Source: GCA-2731375 sp964631725 (GTDB lineage Bacteria; Pseudomonadota; Alphaproteobacteria; GCA-2731375). From it: a DNA stretch of 64,000 bases. The notes below the pieces were generated by a model that made no database searches, was not told where the DNA came from, and worked only from the letters and a program-made list of their open reading frames with translations. The position numbers were made by a program, and so were the translations under genes. The stretch is taken from assembly GCA_964631725.1 (NCBI GenBank), contig CAZVYX010000019.1, forward strand, positions 1 to 64,000, in the 5' to 3' direction. Below are positions 50,948 to 59,988 of the stretch, piece by piece. Within the stretch, counting starts at the first letter, position 1, and each line of letters starts with the position of its first letter.

Positions 50948-51616
50948 TCAGCCCTTGCGATCCAGAATGGTTTGCCCGGTCTTCTGCCAATCCGCCAGGA
51001 ATGCCTCCAGCCCCTTGTCGGTCAGGCTGTGCTTCGCCAGTTGCTGGATCACATTCGGTGGAATGGTGCAGACATCGGCGCCCAGGCGGGCGGCGTGCAG
51101 GACGTGCATGGGCGAACGGATCGAGGCGACCAGCACTTCGGTGCGGATCGAATCGTAATTGGCGTAGATCTCCAAAATCTCGGCGATCAACTGCATGCCA
51201 TCATGGCCGATATCGTCCAGCCGGCCGACGAAAGGCGAGATGAATGTCGCCCCCGCCTTGGCCGCCAGCAGAGCCTGATTGGCGGAAAAACATAAGGTCA
51301 CGTTGACCTGGGTGCCATCGCCGCTAAGGGCCTTGCAGGCCTTCAGGCCATCCCATGTCAAAGGCACCTTGACCGCGACATTATCGGCGATCTTGGCCAA
51401 CGTCCGGCCCTCGGCGACCATGGCCTCGGCCTCGGTCGCGGTGACTTCCGCGCTGACCGGGCCATCGACCAGTTCGCAGATTTCCGCCACCACTTCGAAA
51501 AAATCGCGCCCGGTTTTGGCCACCAGGGATGGGTTCGTGGTCACGCCGTCGAGCAGACCCGTCGCCGCCAAATCTCGAATTTCGGCCACATCGGCGGTAT
51601 CAACAAAAAATTTCAT
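50948..51616 (-). CDS. fsa: Fructose-6-phosphate aldolase/transaldolase-like protein
   Basis: A 222-aa small-type transaldolase (FSA/TalC length, not the 320-aa TalB). It begins MKFFVDTADVAEIRDLAATG with DGVTTNPSLV, and the Schiff-base Lys83 is in NVAVKVPLTWDG, followed by TLCFSANQALLAAKAGATFI. Whether it acts as transaldolase in the pentose phosphate pathway or as F6P aldolase cannot be told by eye. It is first in the minus-strand fsa-DUF484-xerC unit, divergent to priA, an order seen in other alphaproteobacteria. Confidence 0.93.
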   Translation of the reverse strand: MKFFVDTADVAEIRDLAATGLLDGVTTNPSLVAKTGRDFFEVVAEICELVDGPVSAEVTATEAEAMVAEGRTLAKIADNVAVKVPLTWDGLKACKALSGDGTQVNVTLCFSANQALLAAKAGATFISPFVGRLDDIGHDGMQLIAEILEIYANYDSIRTEVLVASIRSPMHVLHAARLGADVCTIPPNVIQQLAKHSLTDKGLEAFLADWQKTGQTILDRKG

Positions 51617-51705
51617 GGCCTGCTCAATCCCATCACCTAGTCAAAATTTTCCTTACCCCCTATCGCCGCTTGTCGCGGGCGGCGGAGACAGGCAAAGTCT
51701 AGCCG

Positions 51706-53943
51706 ATGGCAGCCTCCCATACCAGTGAAGCCGAACCGCAATTTGATGAAACGGTGCCGATCCGCCGGGTCCATGTCCTGCTGCCCCTGCCCCTGGCGAG
51801 CGGCTACGACTATGCCGTCCCGCCGGAAGAAGACGGTGGCGAATTGATCGCCGCCGGTGACTTCGTCACCGTGCCCCTGGGCCGGCGCGCGGTGGTTGGT
51901 GTGGTCTGGGGCGAGGGCTCGGCCGATCCCGATAACGCGGTGGCCGACAGCCGCCTGCGTCCCATCGCGCAACGTTTGCCGGTGCCGGCGATGGCGGAGG
52001 TGACCCGCCGCTTTGTCGAATGGCTGGCCGACTATACCTGTGCCGCGCCGGGCGCGGTGCTGCGCATGACGATGTCGGTGCCGGCGGCGTTGGAGGCGCC
52101 ACGCCCGCGTCTGGCCTACGTTTTGGCCGGCCCGCCCCCCGATCGCATGACCGGGGCCAGGCAGCGCGTGATGGCCGTTCTGGCCGACGGCCAGGCCTTG
52201 CCGGCCGTGACGATCGCCGAACTGGCCGCCGTCAGCACAGCGGTGGTTCGTGGTCTGGTCAAGCACGGCACCTTGCAGGAAGTGCAGTTGCCGGCCGAAC
52301 TGCCGGTGCCGGAACCCGATTGGCGGAAGACGGGAGAGACCTTGAGCGCCGACCAGGCAGCGGCGGCGGCGACCTTGCGGGACAAGGTCGCGGCGGGCGG
52401 CTATTCCACCACCCTGCTGGACGGCGTCACCGGTGCCGGCAAGACGGAGGTCTATCTCGAGGCCGTCGCGGCGGCGCTGGCCCAGGGCCGGCAGGTTTTG
52501 GTTCTGGTGCCGGAAATCGGCCTGACGGCGCAATGGCTGGAGCGTTTTGAGCGGCGATTCGGTGCCGCGCCCCTGGCCTGGCATTCGGATCTGGGCACGG
52601 CCCGGCGGCGTCTGACCTGGCGGGCGGTGGCGCAAGGCCGGGCCCGCGTTGTCGTTGGCGCGCGATCGGCCCTGTTCCTGCCCTATACGGACCTGGGTTT
52701 GGTGGTGGTGGACGAGGAACATGACGCCGCCTTCAAGCAGGAGGACGGCGTGATCTATCATGCCCGGGACATGGCGGTGCTGCGGGCTTCCTTGGGCGAA
52801 ATTCCCATCGTCCTGGTTTCCGCGACCCCCAGCCTGGAAAGCCGGGTCAACGTGGAAGCCGGCCGCTACGACAGCCTGCACCTGCCCAACCGCATCGGCA
52901 CGGCGGAACTGCCGCAAATCGAGGCCGTGGATATGCGCGGTGAGGCACCGCCCGGCGGCCAATGGCTTTCGGAAACGCTGGTCACGGCCATGAAGGAAAC
53001 CCTGGAAGCCGGCGAACAGGTGTTGTTGTTCCTGAACCGGCGCGGCTATGCGCCGCTGACCCTGTGCCGCACCTGCGGCCATCGCCTGCAATGCCCCCAT
53101 TGTACCGCCTGGCTGGTGGAGCATCGTTTCCATGGCCGCCTGCAATGCCATCACTGCGGCTTTACCCTGCGCCAGCCGGAAGCCTGTCCGGAGTGCGAGG
53201 CGGAAGGCAGCCTGGTCGCCTGCGGCCCCGGCGTGGAACGCCTGGGCGAGGAGGTGGACAGACTGTTCCCCGACACCCCCCGCATGCTGATCGCCTCGGA
53301 CACCGTGCGCGGGCCGGAGGCGGCGGCGGAGGCGATCCGCCAGATCGCCGAGGGCGAGGTTTCGCTGATCATCGGCACCCAGATCGTCGCCAAGGGGCAT
53401 CATTTTCCCATGCTGACCCTGGTCGGCGTGATCGATGCCGACCTGGGCCTGCAGGGCGGCGATCTGCGGGCGGCGGAGCGGACCTATCAGGTGCTGCACC
53501 AGGTTGCGGGCCGGGCCGGGCGGGCGCAGCGGCCGGGCCGGGCCCTGTTGCAGACCTATATGCCGGAGCATCCGGTGATGCAGGCGCTGATCTCAGGCGA
53601 TCGCGACAATTTCATGGCCCAGGAACGTCAAGCCCGCCAGTTCCAGGGCCTGCCGCCCTTCGGCCGTCTGGTCGCCCTGATCGTTTCCGGCCGCAACGAG
53701 GCCCAGGTGATCGACACCGCCCGCGGCCTGGGCCGTGCCGCGCCCCGGCAGACGGAGGTCGAAGTCCTCGGCCCCGCGCCGGCGCCCTTAAGTCTGCTGC
53801 GCGGCCGCTTCCGCCAGCGACTGTTGCTGAAATGCCAACGCGGCCTCAACGCCTCCGCCCTGGCCCGAGCCTGGGTCGATCAGGTCGATATCCCCAACCA
53901 GGTCCGCGTCGCCATCGACGTGGACCCGTATAGTTTTATGTAG
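51706..53943 (+). CDS. priA: Primosomal protein N' (replication restart helicase PriA)
   Basis: A 745-aa superfamily 2 3'-5' helicase that reloads the replisome at stalled forks. The N-terminal 3'-DNA-binding domain has VHVLLPLPLASGYDYAVP. Walker A is LDGVTGAGKTEVYLEAV, and the DEEH box is VVVDEEHDAAFKQ. The zinc-binding insert has four Cys pairs (CRTCGHRLQCPHC, then CHHCGF and CPECEAEG). Motifs V/VI include IGTQIVAKGHHFP and VAGRAGRAQRPGR. The 3' end faces a truncated phage-like gene 20 bases away. Confidence 0.96.
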   Translation: MAASHTSEAEPQFDETVPIRRVHVLLPLPLASGYDYAVPPEEDGGELIAAGDFVTVPLGRRAVVGVVWGEGSADPDNAVADSRLRPIAQRLPVPAMAEVTRRFVEWLADYTCAAPGAVLRMTMSVPAALEAPRPRLAYVLAGPPPDRMTGARQRVMAVLADGQALPAVTIAELAAVSTAVVRGLVKHGTLQEVQLPAELPVPEPDWRKTGETLSADQAAAAATLRDKVAAGGYSTTLLDGVTGAGKTEVYLEAVAAALAQGRQVLVLVPEIGLTAQWLERFERRFGAAPLAWHSDLGTARRRLTWRAVAQGRARVVVGARSALFLPYTDLGLVVVDEEHDAAFKQEDGVIYHARDMAVLRASLGEIPIVLVSATPSLESRVNVEAGRYDSLHLPNRIGTAELPQIEAVDMRGEAPPGGQWLSETLVTAMKETLEAGEQVLLFLNRRGYAPLTLCRTCGHRLQCPHCTAWLVEHRFHGRLQCHHCGFTLRQPEACPECEAEGSLVACGPGVERLGEEVDRLFPDTPRMLIASDTVRGPEAAAEAIRQIAEGEVSLIIGTQIVAKGHHFPMLTLVGVIDADLGLQGGDLRAAERTYQVLHQVAGRAGRAQRPGRALLQTYMPEHPVMQALISGDRDNFMAQERQARQFQGLPPFGRLVALIVSGRNEAQVIDTARGLGRAAPRQTEVEVLGPAPAPLSLLRGRFRQRLLLKCQRGLNASALARAWVDQVDIPNQVRVAIDVDPYSFM

Positions 53944-53963
53944 CATTCCGTGTGATATATCGT

Positions 53964-54170
53964 TCAAACCCGCAATGGAAATTGCCTGGGGAGCTTCCGC
54001 TCGTGCGACGGGGTATCGGAGAAATGCCAAGACACCGCCTCCGTGGTCTTTCTCAGAGCGGTCATTTTGGAAATTCCCGCGACAGGGCTATCGTCGATAA
54101 AGACTTGGAATTTGAATGTCCGATAGGGGATGTATCGATTGGCTTGCACCGAAGTTTGCGGTGGCCCCAT
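53964..54170 (-). pseudogene. Truncated contractile-tail tube protein (N-terminal fragment)
   Basis: A 68-residue frame whose middle (YIPYRTFKFQVFIDDSPVAG, then ISKMTALRKTTEAVSW and SHERKLPR) matches the start of the T4 gp19/Pvc1-type tail tube family, which is normally about 145-150 aa. After RKLPR the reading ends in a short unrelated tail, and only 20 bases separate its stop from the priA stop. About half of the gene is therefore missing. It follows the sheath gene by 18 bases with GGGGAGGG as ribosome-binding site, the standard sheath-tube order, so it is a genuine remnant. Assignment is by motif recognition only. Confidence 0.72.
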
Positions 54171-54188
54171 CTCTATCCCTCCCCGAAT

Positions 54189-55373
54189 TTACGATTGGTT
54201 GACCATTTGCTGAATGCGCAGGATGACGAATTCGGCCGGCTTGGCGGCCGCAAACCCGACCTCCACGATGACCCTGCCGGTGTCGATGTCGTCCTGGGTC
54301 ATTGTCTCACCGAGACCGCAGCGCACAAAATAGGCGTCCGATGCCGTCGTCCCCTGGAGCGCGCCTGCGCGGAACAACGTATCCATGAAATTGCCGATGC
54401 TGGCACGAAGGGCCAGCCAAAGGGCAATGGTGTTGGGTTCGAAGGCGGCCGACTGGATACCGTTGCGTATGCTTGATTTGATCATGATCGCTGTCCGCCG
54501 GACCGGAAGATGGCGCCACTGCGGTTCCGTCCTGGTTGCCGACGTGCGCGCGCCCCAGAGCACTTTGCCAACCCTGGGCAGGGTCCGAATGGCGTTGATG
54601 CCGAGAGGATTTAAGATGTCCTGGACGATATCGCCGACAATGACGGTTGTGCCGCTGATGCCGGTGATATCGGCCGTGGTTCCCGCCGGCGCCTTCCACA
54701 CACCGTGCAAAATGTCGGTGCGGGCCCAAATGCCGGCGGCGAATGCGGAGGGTGGTACGTTGATGGTCTCCGGCTCTGAACTTGATCCGTCGTTTGCATC
54801 GTAGAGCGGGTTGGCGACTGTCATCCAAGGATAGTACAGGGCAGCGTAACTGGACGGCGCCAGGCCGAGCGCTTCGTAGTCGGCGTCCGCTTTGATTTCC
54901 ACGCTCTCGGCGATATCGACGATCACCATCCGGTCCTGCATTTCGGTGCAATGCTCGATCGCCGCGTCGATGATGGTTTTGGCCGTAACGCTGCCGTTAT
55001 CAGAGGCTTCGCTATTAGGGGGAGGCAGCAAGGCAATGCCTGGCAGCAATAGGATATTGATGTCACCTTTCGTTCTCAGCTCGGCAAAGGCATTGCTAAA
55101 TTGCACCGGCGAGCCGGCCGGCATGCGCTTGGTGTAGGCGCTGACGCCGCCATTGGAGAAGAACGCCTGGACCGCCATGCCGAACGCGTCGTAGAGCGCG
55201 TCCTCACCGTATGCGGCGACATAGTCCGTTATGCTGTTGATTAGCCGCAACACGTTGTCGCCGGAGCTATCGACTTCGCCAATCAAGCAAGCAGTCGACG
55301 TGCCCGCCGCCGTGACCGGATACGTGCCGTACTCTAATTCCTCTACATAGACACCCGGATCTCTGAGATGCAT
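54189..55373 (-). CDS. Contractile tail sheath protein (phage tail/injection-system type)
   Basis: A 394-aa sheath subunit. The N-terminus LRDPGVYVEELEYGTYPV, the TACLIGEVDSSGDN strand and the C-terminal domain (FVRCGLGETMTQDDID, then GRVIVEVGFAAAKPAEFVI) are characteristic of contractile tail sheaths, including extracellular injection systems, whose sheaths are similarly short. ATG at 55373 follows GGGGAGGT; in-frame upstream ATGs (55418, 55430) lack such a site. It is complete but isolated: the only other tail gene is a truncated tube downstream, with no baseplate, spike, ATPase or lysis gene. Nothing else was seen in the 270 bases upstream. Confidence 0.9.
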   Translation of the reverse strand: MHLRDPGVYVEELEYGTYPVTAAGTSTACLIGEVDSSGDNVLRLINSITDYVAAYGEDALYDAFGMAVQAFFSNGGVSAYTKRMPAGSPVQFSNAFAELRTKGDINILLLPGIALLPPPNSEASDNGSVTAKTIIDAAIEHCTEMQDRMVIVDIAESVEIKADADYEALGLAPSSYAALYYPWMTVANPLYDANDGSSSEPETINVPPSAFAAGIWARTDILHGVWKAPAGTTADITGISGTTVIVGDIVQDILNPLGINAIRTLPRVGKVLWGARTSATRTEPQWRHLPVRRTAIMIKSSIRNGIQSAAFEPNTIALWLALRASIGNFMDTLFRAGALQGTTASDAYFVRCGLGETMTQDDIDTGRVIVEVGFAAAKPAEFVILRIQQMVNQS

Positions 55374-55643
55374 TTGACCTCCCCATCGGCCTGTTGCTGC
55401 AGAGACTTTCGTGGCCATTTCGTCCTGCATTCAGAACCGCATAGCAGCACTACAATCGGTGTTTCCACGATACTCCCCGGAAAACCTCAAGGCTGGCGGA
55501 AATCATACCACCGTACCAGCGTCGAGGGAACGGGATCATCCTCGACGCCACCCTATGGCCTGAAAGCGGCGCCACTTTGGAAATAAAGCCGCACCGTCCG
55601 ACTCTTGTGGCGAACGACAGCCGGCTTTAGCGCGCCTTCCCAA

Positions 55644-55841
55644 TCATTGGCGCAGGGGCTGCGCTTCCGGCAGGATCACCGCCTGGGCGACCAGCATGCG
55701 GTCCTGGTTTGGGTCGTAGGTGCAGGATGGGGAGCCGTACAGGACGTAGCCTTCCGCCAGGGCGTCCGAGACCCGGACACAGAAGGCATGGTCGTCGGTG
55801 CCGGTTAGCAGACGATAGGCTGGCCTTTCATTGTCGGACAT
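55644..55841 (-). CDS. DUF1737 family small protein
   Basis: A 65-aa protein matching DUF1737: YRLLTGTDDHAFCVRVSDAL, EGYVLYGSPSCTYD and MLVAQAVILPE. These small cytosolic proteins have no assigned function. ATG at 55841 follows GGAGGCG. It lies 21 bases after purA on the same strand and is probably the last gene of the serC-serA-hisZ-purA transcript. Confidence 0.88.
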   Translation of the reverse strand: MSDNERPAYRLLTGTDDHAFCVRVSDALAEGYVLYGSPSCTYDPNQDRMLVAQAVILPEAQPLRQ

Positions 55842-55862
55842 GGACGCCTCCTAATCCGCGCG

Positions 55863-57155
55863 CTAATCCGCGAAGGGGTCTTTCACCAAGATCGTGTCCT
55901 CGCGCTCCGGCGAGGTCGAGAGCAGGGCCACGGGCGCGCCGATCAACTCCTCGATGCGGACGATGTATTTGATCGTCGTGGCCGGCAGATCGGCCCAGCT
56001 GCGGGCGCCTTGGGTGCTTTCCGTCCAGCCCTCGAAAACTTCGTAGACTGGTTCAATGCGGGCCTGGCGGCTCATCTCCGCCGGCAGATAGTCCACTTCC
56101 ATGCCGTCGATCCGGTAGCGGGTGCAGACCTTGATCTCCGGCATGCCGTCCAACACATCCAACTTGGTCAGGGCGATGCCGGTGATGCCGCCGACCTTGA
56201 TGGCCTGGCGCACCATCACCGCATCAAACCAGCCGCAGCGGCGGGAACGGCCGGTCACGGTGCCGAATTCCTTGCCCCGCTCGCCCAGGCCCCGGCCCAC
56301 GTCATCCAGCAGTTCGGTGGGAAACGGCCCTTCGCCGACGCGGGTGGTGTAGGCCTTGGTAATGCCCAGAACATAGTCGATGGCGTCGACGCCGATGCCG
56401 GCACCGGCACCGACCTGGCCGGCCAGGGTGTTGGACGAAGTGACGTAAGGATAGGTGCCGTGATCGATATCCAGCATGGCGGCCTGGGCGCCCTCGAACA
56501 GAATACGGCTGCCGGCCCGCCGCGCCTCGTCCAGATCACGCCAGACGTTGGAGGCGAAAGGCAGGATTTTCGGTGCGATCTCAAGCAGCTTCTCAAGCAG
56601 ATCAGCGCCGTCCACCTCCCGCTGGCCCAGGCCCCGGCGCAGGGCATTATGATGCAGCAACAAGTTTTCAATCTTGTCCGGCAGCGTATCCGGCTCGGTC
56701 AGGTCACAGACGCGGATCGCCCGGCGGCCGATCTTGTCTTCATAGGCCGGGCCGATGCCGCGGCGGGTGGTACCTATGCGGCGTCCGGTATTGGCATCTT
56801 CGCGGATCGCGTCCAGTTCGCTGTGCAGCGGCAGAATAAGCGAAGCGTTCATCGCCAGACGCAGGGAGCTCGGCGTGATCTCCACGCCCTGTTCCTGCAG
56901 CCGTTCCATTTCCGAAAGCAGGGCCCAGGGATCAACGACGACGCCGTTGCCGATGATCGACAGCTTGCCCTTGCGCACCATGCCCGAGGGCAGCAGGCTC
57001 AGCTTGTAGACTTCGCCGTCGATGACCAGGGTATGGCCGGCGTTATGGCCGCCCTGAAAACGCACCACGACCGAGGCCCGCTCCGACAGCCAATCGACGA
57101 TCTTGCCCTTGCCCTCGTCACCCCACTGGGCGCCCACTACCGCTACATTCGCCAT
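55863..57155 (-). CDS. purA: Adenylosuccinate synthetase
   Basis: A 430-aa GTP-dependent enzyme joining IMP and aspartate on the way to AMP. It has the N-terminal P-loop-like GAQWGDEGKGKIVDWLS, HNAGHTLVIDG (catalytic His), IGTTRRGIGPAYEDK, EGAQAAMLDIDHGTYPYVTS and GRSRRCGWFDAVMVR. The full family length is present. It sits 36 bases downstream of hisZ on the same strand. Confidence 0.97.
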   Translation of the reverse strand: MANVAVVGAQWGDEGKGKIVDWLSERASVVVRFQGGHNAGHTLVIDGEVYKLSLLPSGMVRKGKLSIIGNGVVVDPWALLSEMERLQEQGVEITPSSLRLAMNASLILPLHSELDAIREDANTGRRIGTTRRGIGPAYEDKIGRRAIRVCDLTEPDTLPDKIENLLLHHNALRRGLGQREVDGADLLEKLLEIAPKILPFASNVWRDLDEARRAGSRILFEGAQAAMLDIDHGTYPYVTSSNTLAGQVGAGAGIGVDAIDYVLGITKAYTTRVGEGPFPTELLDDVGRGLGERGKEFGTVTGRSRRCGWFDAVMVRQAIKVGGITGIALTKLDVLDGMPEIKVCTRYRIDGMEVDYLPAEMSRQARIEPVYEVFEGWTESTQGARSWADLPATTIKYIVRIEELIGAPVALLSTSPEREDTILVKDPFAD

Positions 57156-57191
57156 GTTTTTTTACCGATCCAAACTAGAAGTTGGAGAAAA

Positions 57192-58331
57192 TCAGGACAG
57201 CGCGGCGGGTTCACCGCCACGCAAGATATGATCGCAGGCCAGCCGCCGGGCCTCGGCCTCCGGTTCCGCCCCATTGTCCAGGCCCTGTACGGTGATCCAG
57301 CCCGTTGCTCGCAGTTGCCGGGCCTTCTCCGCCAGCGTGCCAAAGGGCAGATAAAGCCGCTTCGGTGTCTCCTGCGCTGGAATGGCCCGCATCAGACTAT
57401 CCAGATAGAGGGTAAAGCCGATGGCGGTTTCGCCGCTGGCCAGGGGATAGCGTCCGCCCCGGCCCAGCTCGCCCCGGACCCCCTCGGCGAACAGGCTGAA
57501 GCTGATCCCGGTCTGGTATTCGAAACCGCGGCTCTCACCGGGGTCGATGGTTAGGGTCAAACCGCCGTTGTCCTTGTTCAGCCAGGCCACCAGATCCGCC
57601 AGATGATCACACAACGCACGCGCCGGGGCCGGCAGATCAAGGCCGGCAAGACGTTCGATCGCACTGTCCGCCGGACCGGCGGCGCGCATCAGATCGCCCA
57701 GTTGCTGCCGAACCTCCGGGGCCAGCGTATCGATCGCGGCGCCATCGCGGGCGTCCAGGGCCTGCCGGGCCGCCTCGCCCTCGGCGCCTTTCAGGCCAAG
57801 GGATTGGGTCAACAGCGGCACCAACGAGGGCACGGTCAGATCGACGGACAGGCCCTCCACGCCCAGGGTCTGCAACGCTTCCGCCGCCAGCAACACCACC
57901 TCGGCATCGCCGGGCACGCCGTCGGCGCCGATCAATTCGACACCGGCCTGGGCATATTGCCGTTCCGGGCGCAACTGGCTGCCGCGTACCCGCAAAACCT
58001 GGCCCGCATAACACAGCCGCAGGGGCCGGGGCGCCTCGCGCAGCCGGGTCGCGGCGATCCGGGCGACCTGTGTCGTCATATCGGCCCGCAGGCCCATCAT
58101 CCGCTGCGAAATCGGATCCATCAGGCGGAACATATGGCGCGCGACACCGGCGCCGGGGCCTGCCAGCAGGCTCTCTTCGAACTCGATCAGGGGCGGCTTG
58201 ACCCGTTCATAGCCCTGCGCCTCGAACTGCGCCACCAGACGCTCGATAGACAGCGCCTCATGCCCGGCAAAGGGGGGCAGATCGTCGTGCAGGCCTTCGG
58301 GCAGCAGTGCCAGTTCAGCGTAATCAGTCAT
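57192..58331 (-). CDS. hisZ: ATP phosphoribosyltransferase regulatory subunit
   Basis: A 379-aa class II aaRS-like protein without a C-terminal anticodon domain: LPEGLHDDLPPFAGHEALSI, FEESLLAGPG, FRLMDPISQRMMGLRADMT (motif 2-like), and a weakened glycine-rich motif 3 (GELGRGGRYPLASG). HisZ activates the short form of HisG in histidine biosynthesis; hisG is not in the window. It lies between serA and purA, with 36-38 base gaps on both sides. Confidence 0.93.
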   Translation of the reverse strand: MTDYAELALLPEGLHDDLPPFAGHEALSIERLVAQFEAQGYERVKPPLIEFEESLLAGPGAGVARHMFRLMDPISQRMMGLRADMTTQVARIAATRLREAPRPLRLCYAGQVLRVRGSQLRPERQYAQAGVELIGADGVPGDAEVVLLAAEALQTLGVEGLSVDLTVPSLVPLLTQSLGLKGAEGEAARQALDARDGAAIDTLAPEVRQQLGDLMRAAGPADSAIERLAGLDLPAPARALCDHLADLVAWLNKDNGGLTLTIDPGESRGFEYQTGISFSLFAEGVRGELGRGGRYPLASGETAIGFTLYLDSLMRAIPAQETPKRLYLPFGTLAEKARQLRATGWITVQGLDNGAEPEAEARRLACDHILRGGEPAALS

Positions 58332-58369
58332 GATCGCAACGAGGATTAAGTCGCCTGAAAATTGAGAAG

Positions 58370-59950
58370 CTAGAAGTTTAGAGCTTGCGCCTGCCCTACA
58401 TGGGGCAAGGCACGGACCGCCGTCAAGACCGCATCGTCAATGGGCTGGTCGGTGCCGATCAGGGCGATGGCATCGCCGCCCTCTTCCGAGCGGCCCAGAT
58501 GGAAGGTCGCCACATTAACGCCGCCATCGCCCAGCACCGTGCCCAGGGCGCCGATCAGGCCCGGCTTGTCCTCGTTGGTGATGTAAAGCATATGCTTGAC
58601 CAGTTCCGCCTCCAGCTTGATGCCCTTGACCTGGACGATGCGGGGCCGGTTATCGGCGAACAGGGTACCGGCCACGTCGCGGCTTTGCGCTTCCGTGGTC
58701 ACCGAGATGCGGATCAAGGTTTGATAATCGCCGGTGCCTTCATCACGGGTTTCGCGAACCTCAATGCCACGCTCCTTGGCCACCACCGGGGCATTGATCA
58801 TATTCACGTTGGCGATCAGGGGCCGTAACAGCCCTTCCAGCACGATCGCCGTCAAGGGCCGGGTGTTGAGGCTGGCAACGTGGCCCTGAAATTCAATATG
58901 CACCGATTTCAGGGCGTGCTGGGTCAATTGGCCGGCGAAGCTGCCCAACTCCCGCGCCAGGTTGAAGTAAGGGCGCAAACGCGGTGCTTCCTCGGCCGAG
59001 ACAGAGGCCATGTTGAGCGCGTTGGAGATCGCCCCGGTCAACAGATAGTCGGACATCTGCTCCGCGACCTGGACCGCCACGTTGACCTGCGCCTCGGTGG
59101 TGGAGGCGCCCAGATGGGGTGTTGCAACCACGGCCTCGCTGCCGAACAGGGCGTTTTCCTTGGCCGGTTCGGACGAAAACACATCGACCGCCGCGCCCGC
59201 GACCTGGCCGGCGTCGATGGCGGCGCGCAGATCCTCCTCGACCAACAGCCCGCCACGGGCGCAGTTGATAATGCGTACGCCGGGCTTCATCTTGGCGATG
59301 CTCTCGGCATTGATGATGCCGCGCGTGGCATCGTTCAGCGGCGTATGCAGGGTAATGAAATCGGCCCTGGCCAGCAGGCCGTCCAGATCGACCCGTTCCA
59401 CGCCCAGATCGATGGCGCGTTCCTCGGTCAGATAGGGGTCATAGGCCACGACGCGCATTTTCAGGCCGATGGCCCGGTCGCAGACAATGGCGCCGATGTT
59501 GCCGCAACCGATGACGCCCAAAACCTTGCCGTAAAGTTCCACGCCCATGAAGCGGTTCTTTTCCCACTTGCCGTCGTGGGTCGAACGGTCGGCGGCGGGG
59601 ATCTGCCGGGCCAGGGCCATCATCATGGAAATGGCGTGCTCGGCGGTGGTGATGGAATTGCCGAACGGCGTATTCATGACGCAGACGCCCTGGGCCGTCG
59701 CGGCCTCCTGATCGATGTTGTCGACGCCGATACCGGCCCGGCCAATGACCTTCAACTGGCCCTTCGCGGCCGCCAGGACATCCGCCGTTACCGTGGTGGC
59801 GGAGCGGATCGCCAGGCCGTCGTACTGATCGATAATCTCGGCCAAACCCTCCGGCGTCAGCCCGGGCTTTTCATCGACCTCCACGCCACGGTCACGAAAC
59901 ACCTCCGCCGCGCGCGGGCTCATCTTGTCGGAAATAAGTACCTTCACCAT
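58370..59950 (-). CDS. serA: D-3-phosphoglycerate dehydrogenase
   Basis: A 526-aa long-form enzyme, first step of serine synthesis. NAD fold VLGVIGCGNIGAIVCDRA; catalytic Arg in NCARGGLLVEEDL and His in ATPHLGASTTEAQ. An allosteric substrate-binding domain (about 320-450) and a C-terminal ACT domain follow (LYITNEDKPGLIGALGTVLG), which normally gives serine feedback. It follows serC after 38 bases. Confidence 0.97.
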   Translation of the reverse strand: MVKVLISDKMSPRAAEVFRDRGVEVDEKPGLTPEGLAEIIDQYDGLAIRSATTVTADVLAAAKGQLKVIGRAGIGVDNIDQEAATAQGVCVMNTPFGNSITTAEHAISMMMALARQIPAADRSTHDGKWEKNRFMGVELYGKVLGVIGCGNIGAIVCDRAIGLKMRVVAYDPYLTEERAIDLGVERVDLDGLLARADFITLHTPLNDATRGIINAESIAKMKPGVRIINCARGGLLVEEDLRAAIDAGQVAGAAVDVFSSEPAKENALFGSEAVVATPHLGASTTEAQVNVAVQVAEQMSDYLLTGAISNALNMASVSAEEAPRLRPYFNLARELGSFAGQLTQHALKSVHIEFQGHVASLNTRPLTAIVLEGLLRPLIANVNMINAPVVAKERGIEVRETRDEGTGDYQTLIRISVTTEAQSRDVAGTLFADNRPRIVQVKGIKLEAELVKHMLYITNEDKPGLIGALGTVLGDGGVNVATFHLGRSEEGGDAIALIGTDQPIDDAVLTAVRALPHVGQAQALNF

Positions 59951-59988
59951 TATGCGAGCGCGTCCTTACCGCTGTTTCGTCCCGGCCC

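Noticed and set aside
51637..53571. 644-codon minus-strand frame
   Set aside because: It is antisense to priA; its Gly/Arg/His/Gln-rich composition marks a shadow frame.
56010..57554. 514-codon plus-strand frame across purA and hisZ
   Set aside because: purA and hisZ on the other strand carry full family motifs; this frame does not.
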